From Hydrogenophaga intermedia (lineage in GTDB: Bacteria; Pseudomonadota; Gammaproteobacteria; Burkholderiales; Burkholderiaceae_C): a DNA stretch of 64,000 nucleotides. The position numbers and the translations under genes were made by a program. The notes under the pieces are model-generated. The model did not search any database and was not told where the DNA came from. It was given only the letters and a program-made list of their open reading frames with translations. Positions 47,067 to 55,255 of this stretch are shown here, one piece after another. How positions within the stretch are numbered: position 1 is the first letter of the stretch; every line of letters begins with the position of its first letter. The stretch is from the NCBI RefSeq assembly GCF_023715105.1, contig NZ_JAMBNO010000015.1:79941-143940 (forward strand). Reading direction: 5' to 3'.

Positions 47067-48209
47067 ATGAACCAGCCTCTGCCTCTGCCGATCCGGCTCT
47101 TCGACCCGGTGTCCAGCACCTGCACTTACCTCGTGTTCGATCCTCAAACGCGCGAGGCGGTGATCATCGATCCGGTCGACGAACAGCTGTCGCGCGACCT
47201 GGATGCGCTGCAGGCGCATGGCCTGAAGCTGGTGTGGTCGATCGAGACCCACGCCCACGCCGATCACATCACCAGCGCCGGGCGCCTGGTGGAGCTCACC
47301 GGCGCGCGCACGGCCGCACCCGCGGGCTGTGGCATCGGCACCGCCGTGGTGCAACTCGAGCATGGCAATGAATTGCGCTTTGGCGCCGAAACCCTGCGTG
47401 CGCTGCACACACCGGGCCACACGGCCGGCAGCATGAGCTTCGTGTGGCGCGACCACGTGTTCACCGGCGACACGCTGCTCATCGACGGATGCGGGCGCAC
47501 CGACTTCCAGTCGGGCAGCGCCCGCGATCTTTACCGCAGCCTCACACAGGTGTTGTTCGCACTGCCCGACGAGACCACCGTCTGGCCCGGGCACGACTAC
47601 AACGCACGCAGCCACTCCACCATTGGGCACGAGAAGCGGCACAACGCGCGCGTGGCTGGCCGCAGCGAGGCCGAGTTCGTGGCGTTGATGGAGGGCCTGA
47701 ATCTGCCGCGGCCGCGCCGCATCGACGAGGCCGTGCCGGCCAACCTGAGCTCGGGCCTGCGTCACGATGCCGGTGGCGATGCGCTGGATGCGCCGCGCGC
47801 GCCGCAAGGGGCGGCGGCGGGCAGCTATGCGGGCGATATCTCGCCCGCGCTGGCGTGGCGCTGGGTGCAGGAGGGGCGCGCCGTGCTGGTGGACGTGCGC
47901 ACCGACGCCGAGCGCGAGTGGGTGGGTTTCGTGCCCGAGGCGACGCCGGTGGCCTGGAAGCAGTGGCCGGGCATGGTGCCCAACCCCGACTTCGACCAGC
48001 AGGCCAGGGCGGCCGCGCAAGGCGGCAAGCCCCTGTTGATGCTGTGCCGCAGCGGCGTGCGCTCGATCGCCGCGGCGCAGCGCGCCACCGCACTGGGGCT
48101 TGAGGCCTACAACATCCTCGAAGGCTTCGAAGGCGACCCCGATGCGCAGGCGCACCGGGGCTCCCTCGGCGGCTGGCGGCGTCGCGGCCTGCCGTGGCGG
48201 CAGAAATGA
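47067..48209 (+). CDS. Persulfide dioxygenase-rhodanese fusion (ETHE1-like MBL-fold)
   Basis: 380 aa. The N-terminal metallo-beta-lactamase domain (1-245) carries IETHAHADHITSA and HTPGHTAGSMSFVWRDHVFTGDTLLIDGCGRTDFQ, the ETHE1 signature. The C-terminal rhodanese domain (about 265-370) has VLVDVRTDAEREWVGFV and the active-site loop LCRSGVRS. Such fusions oxidise glutathione persulfide to sulfite and trade sulfane sulfur with thiosulfate. The ATG at 47067 has CAGGAG upstream; an earlier in-frame ATG lacks support. Divergent from dctP. Confidence 0.92.
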   Translation: MNQPLPLPIRLFDPVSSTCTYLVFDPQTREAVIIDPVDEQLSRDLDALQAHGLKLVWSIETHAHADHITSAGRLVELTGARTAAPAGCGIGTAVVQLEHGNELRFGAETLRALHTPGHTAGSMSFVWRDHVFTGDTLLIDGCGRTDFQSGSARDLYRSLTQVLFALPDETTVWPGHDYNARSHSTIGHEKRHNARVAGRSEAEFVALMEGLNLPRPRRIDEAVPANLSSGLRHDAGGDALDAPRAPQGAAAGSYAGDISPALAWRWVQEGRAVLVDVRTDAEREWVGFVPEATPVAWKQWPGMVPNPDFDQQARAAAQGGKPLLMLCRSGVRSIAAAQRATALGLEAYNILEGFEGDPDAQAHRGSLGGWRRRGLPWRQK

Positions 48210-48242
48210 CGCACATGGGCGGGGCAAAAACGAGACGCCCAT

Positions 48243-48257
48243 CCGACCACTGGTCGG
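48243..48257. promoter_or_regulatory. Palindrome between the persulfide dioxygenase gene and cqsA
   Basis: CCGACCACTGGTCGG is a perfect dyad of two 7-bp arms around one base, 120 bp before the synthase start. It could be a weak terminator for the preceding gene or an operator. Confidence 0.35.
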
Positions 48258-48294
48258 CTTTCCAACCCCAAACTTGAGACGAAAGCCTCACATC

Positions 48295-48314
48295 CCCTGT
48301 CAACTCTGACAGGG
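48295..48314. promoter_or_regulatory. lux-box-like palindrome upstream of the autoinducer synthase gene
   Basis: CCCTGTCAACTCTGACAGGG: two perfect 8-bp arms around a 4-base centre, 20 bp in all, matching the CTGNCA-N4-TGNCAG form bound by LuxR/LasR-type proteins. Its centre is 73 bp before the ATG at 48378 and about 41 bp before a -10-like TTTAAT (48343-48348). A closely similar copy lies at 52102-52121. Confidence 0.8.
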
Positions 48315-48377
48315 TTTGTGCGATCCGTCACACATTCATTTTTTTAATGGGGTTCTCTGGCCTTCTAGGAGAACTCC

Positions 48378-49628
48378 ATGACATCGTTGGGAACGTTGGA
48401 ACGCGCGGCAGCCAAAGAGCCCGCCATTCACCCTGCCGTGCTCGCCCGGCTCGAGCGCGACTTCAAGCCGCGCTGGGAGGGGCAGTGGGGCGGCCGCTTC
48501 GTGCTGCACGGCAGCCAGCCAGGGCCGGACGCCGTGCGCCTGGACGGCAACGACTACCTCAGCGTGACGGGCCACCCCGACATCGTGTCGGCGCAGATCT
48601 CGGCACTGACCCGCAGCACCGAGTTCGTGGTGCAGTCGGGCGTTTTCCTGTTGCAGCAGCACCCGTCGCGCGCACTGGAGCAAGCGCTTGCTGACTGGGT
48701 TGGAAAGGAGGATGCGCTGGTCTGCCAGTCTGGCTACTCGGCCAACGTCGGGTTGCTGCAGTGCATCGCCAACCCCGACACGCCCGTGTACCTGGACGGC
48801 ATGGCCCACACCTCGCTGTGGGAGGGCGCGCACGCGGCGCGGGCACCGGCCCACATGTTCCGCCACAACGACCCGGACCACCTTGATCGCACCCTGGCGC
48901 GCAAGGGCCCGGGCGTGGTGGTGGTCGATTCGGTCTACAGCACCACCGGTGCGCTGTGCCCGCTGCGCGAGATGGTGGAGGTGGTGGAAAAACACGGCGC
49001 CATGATCCTGGTGGACGAGTCGCACTCGCTGGGTACGCACGGCCCGCGCGGCGCCGGCCTGTGCGCCGAGCTCGGGCTGACCAACCGCGTGCACTTCATC
49101 ACCGCCAGCCTGGCCAAGGCCATGGCCGGGCGCGCGGGTTTCTTCACCATGCCCGCCAGCATGCGCTACTACGTGCTGAGTTCGAGTTTTCCGAACATCT
49201 TCAGCTCCTGCCTGCTGCCCCACGAGGTGGCGGGCCTGCGCGCCACGGTGGACGTGTTGCAGCGCGCCGATGCGCAGCGCGAGCGGCTGTTCCAGATCAC
49301 GCGCCGCCTGCGCGAGCGCATCACCGAACTCGGCTATCCGATTCACCAGGGCAGCGAGCAGATCATCGCGCTGGAGGCGGGCCTGGAGTTCACCACCATG
49401 CAGCTGCGCGACGAGCTGGAAAAGCGCGGGGTGTTCGGCGCCATCTTCTGCGCCCCGGCCACCAGCCGCAACCGCGCCATAGTGCGACTGACGCTGAGTG
49501 CGGCGCTCACCGATGCCGAGCTTGATCACATCGAGGCCGTGCTGGCCGAGGTGGCGCCCATCGTGCAACCCTGGGACTGGCCGATCGCGCGCCGTGGTCG
49601 GGTGGGCGCGGAGGCGGTCGCGGCCTGA
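48378..49628 (+). CDS. cqsA: CqsA/LqsA/JqsA-type autoinducer synthase (PLP-dependent)
   Basis: 416 aa. An alpha-oxoamine-synthase-fold aminotransferase: LDGNDYLSVTGHPDI, FLLQQHPSRALEQALADWVGKEDALVCQSGYSANVGLL, VDESHSLGTHGPRGAGL (Asp213) and the PLP lysine in ITASLAKAMAGRAGFF (Lys247). These match CqsA, which condenses an acyl-CoA with S-adenosylmethionine or 2-aminobutyrate to make alpha-hydroxyketone-type signals, rather than biotin or heme enzymes. The adjacent CqsS-like kinase and LqsR-like regulator confirm this. AGGAG precedes the ATG, and a lux-box-like palindrome lies upstream. The exact product is unknown. Confidence 0.9.
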   Translation: MTSLGTLERAAAKEPAIHPAVLARLERDFKPRWEGQWGGRFVLHGSQPGPDAVRLDGNDYLSVTGHPDIVSAQISALTRSTEFVVQSGVFLLQQHPSRALEQALADWVGKEDALVCQSGYSANVGLLQCIANPDTPVYLDGMAHTSLWEGAHAARAPAHMFRHNDPDHLDRTLARKGPGVVVVDSVYSTTGALCPLREMVEVVEKHGAMILVDESHSLGTHGPRGAGLCAELGLTNRVHFITASLAKAMAGRAGFFTMPASMRYYVLSSSFPNIFSSCLLPHEVAGLRATVDVLQRADAQRERLFQITRRLRERITELGYPIHQGSEQIIALEAGLEFTTMQLRDELEKRGVFGAIFCAPATSRNRAIVRLTLSAALTDAELDHIEAVLAEVAPIVQPWDWPIARRGRVGAEAVAA

Positions 49629-49683
49629 ATCTGGCACGCGCAGCATCGCGATGGAACGCCGGCACCTGCCGGCGTTCTACGCT

Positions 49684-50670
49684 TCAGTGGTCCTGCACGG
49701 TTCGGTGGTTCTCGGCCTGCAGGAAGTGCTGGTACGCGTAGATCGGTTGCGGCAGTTCGTTGGCCGCGATGGGGAAGCTGGCCGCCATCAGAAGGCCGTC
49801 TTCACCGATGGGGTTGGCCGGGGCGGTGCGCACCGGCCCGCGCAGCGCCAGTTGCTGGTGCAGCTCCACCGCCGCCAGGCGGCGCCCGTCGCGCACCGCC
49901 TGCACCACGTCCATGCCCAGCGCCGCGGAGGCCGCCAGCTCGGCCAGGTCGCCCAGGCTCGCGGTGGGCTCCAGCTGCAGCCAGTGCGCGGTGCCGGCAG
50001 CGTCCAGCCCGAGCAGGCCAAAGGGTTCGCCCACCACCACGTACTCCACCCAGTGGTGGTGTGTGTAGTCGCGCAGCCATTGCGCCACCGATGGAATCTG
50101 CAGCAGCGAGAGCTGTTGCGGGCGAAGCACGCCGCGCCACAGCGTGTTCAGGCGCGGGTGGGGCGCCTGGGCCAGGCGGCGCAGCACGCCGAGCAGGTGG
50201 CGCGTGATGTCGGTCGCCTGCTTGGGCACGAACTGGTCGATCAGGCCGTTGTTGAAGGCCTGGATGGCGATCTGCTCGTCGGCCTGGCCGGTGAGCAGCA
50301 CGCGCGAGCCCGGCCAGTCGAGCAGGGTGTTGAGCACGGTGAGCCCGTCGGTGCCGGGCATGGCGTAGTCCACGACGCAGATCTTCGCCAGCCGATAGCG
50401 CTCGGGGCGTGATGCCCAGTAGTGCAGCACCTGCGGTATCAGCGCCTGGCCCTGGCGCCAACGGTCGATCATCTGGACCTGCAGGGCGGCGTCGGTCTCC
50501 CAGTGCGCGGGTTCGGCCTGCATGCGCGCCAGAAAGCCCGAAGGGCGTGAGTAGAGCTCGACCTGGGTCTGCCCGGGCACCACCATGCCAAGCATCTCGA
50601 GGTAGTCAGGGTCGTCGTCGAGGAACAGCACGGCGCCCGGGCGCTGGAACAGGGAAAGGGTCAGGGCCAT
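49684..50670 (-). CDS. LqsR/JqsR-like response regulator
   Basis: 328 aa. A receiver domain with acidic residues 18-20 (LFLDDDPDYLEML), phosphoacceptor Asp101 (ICVVDYAMPGTDG) and Lys in FVPKQATD. About 45 extra residues separate the first motif from Asp101, which pushes the phosphoacceptor well beyond its usual position. The C-terminal ~150 residues show no HTH and no known enzyme motif, as in Legionella LqsR. It begins four bases after the sensor kinase stop, so the two are co-transcribed and co-translated. Confidence 0.78.
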   Translation of the reverse strand: MALTLSLFQRPGAVLFLDDDPDYLEMLGMVVPGQTQVELYSRPSGFLARMQAEPAHWETDAALQVQMIDRWRQGQALIPQVLHYWASRPERYRLAKICVVDYAMPGTDGLTVLNTLLDWPGSRVLLTGQADEQIAIQAFNNGLIDQFVPKQATDITRHLLGVLRRLAQAPHPRLNTLWRGVLRPQQLSLLQIPSVAQWLRDYTHHHWVEYVVVGEPFGLLGLDAAGTAHWLQLEPTASLGDLAELAASAALGMDVVQAVRDGRRLAAVELHQQLALRGPVRTAPANPIGEDGLLMAASFPIAANELPQPIYAYQHFLQAENHRTVQDH

Positions 50671-50674
50671 GGCG

Positions 50675-52006
50675 TCAAGCGGTCGGGGCGGGCCGCGCTG
50701 GCGATCCGGTGGTGGACAGGGGAAGGTCGATCATGAAGACGGCACCCAGGCCGGGCTCGGAGTGCACGCTGATGCGGCCGTGCGCGGCCTCGACCACGTT
50801 CTTGCAGAAGGTCAGACCCAGCCCGTTGCCGGCACCCGCCTGGGTGGAATAGAAGGGTTCGAAGATGCGCGACTGCAGCTCGTGCGAGATGCCGATGCCA
50901 TCATCCGAGACCGCGATGCGCCCCTTGCCGTGGTGGACGCCGACATCCACGCGCAGGTCGCCGGGCTGCGGCGCGTTGCTGGCCGAGGCCAGCGCGTGCA
51001 GCGCGTTCTTGAGCAGGTTGGTGATGACCTGGGCGAACATGGCGCGTGAACCGGTGAAGCAGAAATCCTGTTGCACCTGCACGCGCACGCAATCGCGCTC
51101 GCGCGAGCTGCGGTAGGGGTAGTTGGCCACCACCTCATGCACCAGCTCGGCGGCCTGGATCGGCAGGTTCTCGCGCGGCAGGCGAAGCAGTTGCGCGTTG
51201 GATATCTGGGTGTCGATCTGGCGGTTCATGCTGCGCACCAGGTTCTGCAGCCGGGTGGCGAGTTCCTCGAACTTCTTGCGCTTGGCATCGCCCACATCGT
51301 TTTGCGACAGGTTGCGCAGCACGTCGCCCATGAGGTTCACCGTGGCCAGCGGGGTACGCAACTCGTGTGCCATGACGCCCATGGTGGACAGGGTGTTGAT
51401 CAGCCTTGCGCGCCGCAGGTTGGCGCTGGAGAGACCGAGCATCAGGCCCATGGACCAGGCGAAGCCGATCACCACCAGATTGGCCAGCGGCTGCTGCGGC
51501 CCATGCGCCACGCCCCCGAGCAGGTGACTGGTCATCAGCCCGGCGCCTCCGCCGGTGATCAGACCGAGCGTGGCGATGCGCCAGTCGGTGGCGTGGTAGT
51601 AAATGAGCACCATGGCCACGAAGCTGCCGAGCCACACCGGGTTGCCCCCGTTCATGCCGTACATCCAGGTGAAGAACCAGGGCAGCTGGATCCAGGTGGC
51701 CAGCGTGAACCACCGGCCGCTGGATGCCGAGGTCGGGTCGCGCCGAAGGCCGGGCATCAGGTAGATCAGGGCCGTGAGTGCCATGAACAGCCGCGCCAAC
51801 AGGTTCTCATGGGGCTGGGGCAGTGCGTGGGCCCACATCCAATAGAAAAGCATGTGACCGGCGAACGTGAACACACCGATCCACAACAGGCGTTGCGAGG
51901 ATGGGTGCAAAATGGGCTCGAACGGTGCATCGACCACGTCGTCGTGCCACCATTGGCGCCAGCGCGTCAGCGTGTTTTTCAATTGCAACCGGTCCAGCCG
52001 CAACAT
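50675..52006 (-). CDS. cqsS: CqsS/LqsS-type membrane sensor histidine kinase
   Basis: 443 aa from ATG 52006 (MLRLDRLQLKNTL). The N-terminal 195 residues hold six hydrophobic segments with the CqsS-family sequence ALPQPHENLLARLFMAL and WIQLPWFFTWMYGMNGGNPVWLGSFVAMVLIYYHATDWR, closely parallel to the CAI-1 receptor. The H-box is GVMAHELRTPLATVNL (His214); ATPase boxes are LLKNALHAL, DDGIGIS and GNGLGLTFCKN. Unlike Vibrio CqsS there is no fused receiver; the separate LqsR-like gene downstream supplies it. A start 60 bases upstream is rejected because it would overlap the likely promoter (CAGAAT, 52065-52070). Confidence 0.88.
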   Translation of the reverse strand: MLRLDRLQLKNTLTRWRQWWHDDVVDAPFEPILHPSSQRLLWIGVFTFAGHMLFYWMWAHALPQPHENLLARLFMALTALIYLMPGLRRDPTSASSGRWFTLATWIQLPWFFTWMYGMNGGNPVWLGSFVAMVLIYYHATDWRIATLGLITGGGAGLMTSHLLGGVAHGPQQPLANLVVIGFAWSMGLMLGLSSANLRRARLINTLSTMGVMAHELRTPLATVNLMGDVLRNLSQNDVGDAKRKKFEELATRLQNLVRSMNRQIDTQISNAQLLRLPRENLPIQAAELVHEVVANYPYRSSRERDCVRVQVQQDFCFTGSRAMFAQVITNLLKNALHALASASNAPQPGDLRVDVGVHHGKGRIAVSDDGIGISHELQSRIFEPFYSTQAGAGNGLGLTFCKNVVEAAHGRISVHSEPGLGAVFMIDLPLSTTGSPARPAPTA

Positions 52007-52064
52007 GCTCTCCTGTTCACAAGCGCGCGAAACCGCCAGGCCACGGGCCAGGCGGGTTGCGCGC

Positions 52065-52121
52065 ATTCTGCGCCCTGATGGGGCCCGGCGCGCATGACCC
52101 TACCTGTCAACTTTGACAGTG
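52065..52121 (-). promoter_or_regulatory. cqsS promoter region with second lux-box-like palindrome
   Basis: ACCTGTCAACTTTGACAGTG (52102-52121) contains the dyad CTGTCA-ACTT-TGACAG and shares 16 of 17 bases (CCTGTCAACTYTGACAG) with the copy upstream of cqsA. On the minus strand a -10-like CAGAAT (52065-52070) is about 44 bp from its centre, nearly the same geometry as at cqsA. The box falls inside codons 3-10 of the divergent luxR-type gene, so it more likely serves cqsS and may also affect luxR by a roadblock effect. Confidence 0.7.
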
Positions 52122-52762
52122 TCGGGGTCGACAGCATCCTCGCGGACTGGCTTTGCGCTCTGCGCGAGCAGGGCGTCGATGCGCTGGTGGTGCTGGGTCC
52201 CGACCCCCTGGGACCGCGCGAGAAGCGCGAGGTGCTTGCAGTGCACCCGCCGCGCGTGCTGGGTGCCGCCGCAGCGCTGGCCGAGAGCCGCGACTTCGGT
52301 TCGAGCTGGCGCGAGAGCGACGCGCCGCTGGTGGCCTGGCAGGACATCGCCAAGTCCGCCGCCGACCAAGGCAGCCGCTGGCGCCGTCTTTTCCTCGCGC
52401 ATGGTCACCAGAGCCTGGTGCGCGTGGCGTTTCCCTTGCCTGCCGGGCGGGCGTTCGAATGTTTCCTGCTCAGCCCGCGCGCCTTCGCCAGCCGCTCGGA
52501 GGCGGCGGCGCTGGCGTGGTCGGCCTTCAACGTGTGGCCGATGCTCAAGCGGGCGCTGGCCGAGCAGCGCGTGGCCCTGAGCCCGCGGGAACTGGAGAGC
52601 CTGAACCTGGCCTTCGAGGGCCTGACCGCCCGCGAGACCGCCACCCGCATGGAGGTCTCCGAGCGCACGGTGAATTACCACCTGGCCAACGCCATGGCCA
52701 AGCTGCAGACGGACAACAAGCTCGCTGCGGTGCAGCGTGCCTGCTGGATCGGCCTGATCTGA
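52094..52762 (+). CDS. LuxR-family regulator with divergent autoinducer-binding-like domain
   Basis: 222 aa. The C-terminal GerE-type HTH is clear: LSPRELESLNLAFEGLTARETATRMEVSERTVNYHLANAMAKLQTDNKLAAVQRA. The N-terminal ~150 residues match the length and spacing of acyl-HSL-binding domains, with a possible relic of the conserved D-P/W region in SSWRESDAPLVAWQD, but several canonical ligand residues are not recognisable. No luxI is in the window. It is divergent from the cqsS-like gene, with a lux-box-like palindrome over its first codons. It is a candidate regulator of both boxes. No alternative in-frame start lies close downstream. Confidence 0.82.
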   Translation: MTLPVNFDSVGVDSILADWLCALREQGVDALVVLGPDPLGPREKREVLAVHPPRVLGAAAALAESRDFGSSWRESDAPLVAWQDIAKSAADQGSRWRRLFLAHGHQSLVRVAFPLPAGRAFECFLLSPRAFASRSEAAALAWSAFNVWPMLKRALAEQRVALSPRELESLNLAFEGLTARETATRMEVSERTVNYHLANAMAKLQTDNKLAAVQRACWIGLI

Positions 52763-52805
52763 GGCCCCGGCTGACGCGCGGGGCGCCCCGAAGCGGTGCG
52801 TTCGT

Positions 52806-52811
52806 CATAAT
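52806..52811 (+). promoter_or_regulatory. -10 element of coaX with very short leader
   Basis: CATAAT, eight bases before the coaX ATG at 52820. Confidence 0.45.
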
Positions 52812-52819
52812 CGCGCCCC

Positions 52820-53608
52820 ATGTCGCTTCTTGCCCTCGACGTCGGCAACACGCGCCTCAAATGGGCGCTGTATGAAGAGCCGCGCGTGGGCGCCCGGCTG
52901 ATCGCGCATGGCGCGCAGTTCCTCGAGAACATCGAGTCGCTGGAAGAGGGTGACTGGAGCCGCCTGCCCACCCCGCGCTGGGTGCTGGGCTGCGTGGTGG
53001 CCGGCGACGCGGTCAAGCGCCGCGTCGAGGAGCAGCTCGAACTCTGGGATGTGACCCCGCAATGGGTGGTCTCCAGCAACGCCGAAGGCGGGCTGGTCAA
53101 TGGTTACGACCACCCCGCACGGCTCGGCTCCGACCGCTGGGTCGCCATGATCGGCGCGCGCCAGCGCCTCCTTGCCCACGGCCCGGCGCGCCCCTGCGTG
53201 GTGGTGATGGTGGGCACGGCCGTCACGGTCGAAGCCATCGACTCACAAGGCAGGTTCCTGGGCGGCATCATCCTGCCCGGCCACGGCATCATGCTGCGCG
53301 CGCTCGAATCAGGCACCGCGGGCCTGCACGTGCCCACCGGCGAGGTGCGCGACTTTCCCACCAACACCAGCGACGCGCTCACCAGCGGCGGTACCTTTGC
53401 CATCGCCGGCGCGGTGCAGCGCATGGTGGAGAACCTGCGTCGCCATTGCGGCGAAGCGCCCGTGGTCTACATGACCGGTGGGGCTGGCTGGAAGATGGCG
53501 CCATCGATGTCGACCGAGGTCGAGCTGGTGGAGAGCCTGATCTTCGACGGCCTGCTGCACATTGCGAGCACGCGCCTGAAGCTCACGCTGCCCGAGCGCG
53601 AAGCCTAG
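52820..53608 (+). CDS. coaX: Type III pantothenate kinase
   Basis: 262 aa. ASKHA-fold kinase for the first step of CoA synthesis. The phosphate-binding [55 protein letters not shown] and [11 protein letters not shown] are all family motifs. The second motif reads MVGTAVT where DxGTAxT is usual, a mild change. The ATG at 52820 is fixed by the N-terminal motif. It converges with the WS/DGAT gene. Confidence 0.93.
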   Translation: MSLLALDVGNTRLKWALYEEPRVGARLIAHGAQFLENIESLEEGDWSRLPTPRWVLGCVVAGDAVKRRVEEQLELWDVTPQWVVSSNAEGGLVNGYDHPARLGSDRWVAMIGARQRLLAHGPARPCVVVMVGTAVTVEAIDSQGRFLGGIILPGHGIMLRALESGTAGLHVPTGEVRDFPTNTSDALTSGGTFAIAGAVQRMVENLRRHCGEAPVVYMTGGAGWKMAPSMSTEVELVESLIFDGLLHIASTRLKLTLPEREA

Positions 53609-53650
53609 GCGATCCGCCGCCCGGCTGCACCAAGGCGCAGCGTGGGGGCG
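53609..53650. repeat. GC-rich intergenic element between convergent genes
   Basis: Contains GCAGCGTGGGGGC (53637-53649) against the TAG stop of the WS/DGAT gene, as at 10266-10278. Probable second copy of the same dispersed family. Confidence 0.5.
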
Positions 53651-55141
53651 CTATTCCCCCCAGGGCAGCATCAGCGTAACGGCCAGCAGCTGGTTGAAGG
53701 CCGGCGTGAAGCCGTCGATGATGGCCTGCGGCTCGGGGCACAGCGCGGTGTCGGCGATGACGCCGAACTGCACGCCACCGCCGTAGCTCAGCACCGACAC
53801 GCCCAACCCCACGTTGCCGGTCTGCGGCACCCAGAACATGGTCTGCTCCAGCGTGCTGCCACACACCTGCAGCTTTTTCGCGGGCCCGGGCACGTTGGTC
53901 ATCACCGCGGTGGTCTTGCGCCCGAACAGGCTGAGCAGCGCGTCCTGCGCGGGCTTGATGAGCAGGCCGGCCAGGCTCAGCACGCCGAACGCCAGCAAGG
54001 GCTGCAGGCTGCCCTTGAGTTCGTTCATGCGCGCACGCACCGCGTAGAGCCGCTCCACCGGGTTGGTGATGCCGATCGGCAGCAGCAGCGGCACCAGGCC
54101 GAAGCGGTTGCCCAGTTTCCAGGCGTCCTCCAGCGGGCGCAGGTTGATCGGCACCATGGCGCGGATCTCCTGGCCCTCGGTGTTGTCGCCCAGGCCGCGC
54201 AGGTAGTGGCCGATGGCGCCGGCCACGCAGGAGAGCAGCACATCGTTGACCGAGGCGTTGAAGGCCTTGCCGACCGCCTTCACCGCGTCGAGCGGGATCG
54301 GCTGGCACCACGCGACCTTCTTCACCGCGCCGGGCATGCCCTTCAGGCGCGTCTTCGAGTCGTCGGGCATGAGCGCGAGCGCCGCAGCGTCGCTGGCGAG
54401 CTGGCCGCCCAGGCGCGCGATGTCCAGTGCCTGGTCCACCGTGCCGGTGAACGCCTGCTGTGGCGCGGCCACCAGCGCGAGCGACTTTGCCGCGCCGCCA
54501 CCGGCCACCTCCAGCGCGCGCGCGGTGAGGTCGCCCAATGGGCGGATCAGCGTGTCGGCGACCCAGTCCTCCGCGCCCGCAACGCCCTCACGCGCCGGCT
54601 TGGCCCGGCTGCGCTGTGGCGGTGGCGCGCCGCCGTCGACCAGGCTCATCATCACGCTGATGAGCGCGATGCCATCGCCAATGCAGTGGTGGATGCGCGC
54701 GATCAGCGCCGAGCCGCCTTCGTATTGCTCGATGAGTTCGAAGCGCCACAGCGGGTGCGCGTGGTCCAGCGGCTGCATGGCGAGCGCGGCCACCCGCGCT
54801 TGCAGCGCTTCCTGCGCGCTCTGGCCCCGGGCGCGCTTGAGGCGGTGGGTGCCCAGGTGGCGTGCAAGGTCGAAATCGGGATCGTCCACCCAGGCGGCGC
54901 CAGCGGCGTCTTCCCGCGCGATCTGGCGAAAGCGCCGGTAGCGCAGCAGCCGCTCGGTGATGCGCTCAGCCAGCGCGTCCCGCGAGAGCGCCGGCTGCAG
55001 GATCCATATCCCCACGATCATCATCAGGTTCGAGGGCGAGTCCATGCGCAGCCAGGCCGTGTCGACCTTGCTCATGCGCTCGCCTTCCAGGCCGATCGCG
55101 GTGCTCAGCGCCTGCGTGACGGCGGCGACGCGGTGATCCAT
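53651..55141 (-). CDS. Wax ester synthase/diacylglycerol acyltransferase (WS/DGAT)
   Basis: 496 aa. The condensing-enzyme motif HHxxxDG is intact (HHCIGDG, His151-His152, Asp156) and the PLW block is DHAHPLWRFELIEQ. C-terminal features are NDVLLSCVAGAIGHYL and the ND/NVPGP-type motif TNVPGPAKKLQVCG. It joins acyl-CoA to long-chain alcohols or diacylglycerol to make storage wax or triacylglycerol. The ATG at 55141 begins MDHRVAAVTQ. It is divergent from the acyl-CoA-binding protein gene (114 bp between the starts), a functional match. Confidence 0.92.
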   Translation of the reverse strand: MDHRVAAVTQALSTAIGLEGERMSKVDTAWLRMDSPSNLMMIVGIWILQPALSRDALAERITERLLRYRRFRQIAREDAAGAAWVDDPDFDLARHLGTHRLKRARGQSAQEALQARVAALAMQPLDHAHPLWRFELIEQYEGGSALIARIHHCIGDGIALISVMMSLVDGGAPPPQRSRAKPAREGVAGAEDWVADTLIRPLGDLTARALEVAGGGAAKSLALVAAPQQAFTGTVDQALDIARLGGQLASDAAALALMPDDSKTRLKGMPGAVKKVAWCQPIPLDAVKAVGKAFNASVNDVLLSCVAGAIGHYLRGLGDNTEGQEIRAMVPINLRPLEDAWKLGNRFGLVPLLLPIGITNPVERLYAVRARMNELKGSLQPLLAFGVLSLAGLLIKPAQDALLSLFGRKTTAVMTNVPGPAKKLQVCGSTLEQTMFWVPQTGNVGLGVSVLSYGGGVQFGVIADTALCPEPQAIIDGFTPAFNQLLAVTLMLPWGE

Positions 55142-55255
55142 GTTGTCTCCTCGGGTGGGTTCTCTATTGTGCGAAGGCCCGGCTCCGTAAGATACCGGGA
55201 CAAACCGCCATCCCGTCCGCGCCACCCTTGAGCGCCCATCCCCTCAGGAGACCCC

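Noticed and set aside
46905..48242. 445-codon minus-strand frame opposite the persulfide dioxygenase gene
   Set aside because: Arg/Gly/His-rich shadow of an unambiguous MBL-rhodanese fusion.
52006..52066. Upstream ATG (52066) as the start of the CqsS-like kinase
   Set aside because: It would add 20 residues unlike the family and overlap the likely -10 and lux-box region; MLRLDRLQLK at 52006 fits better.
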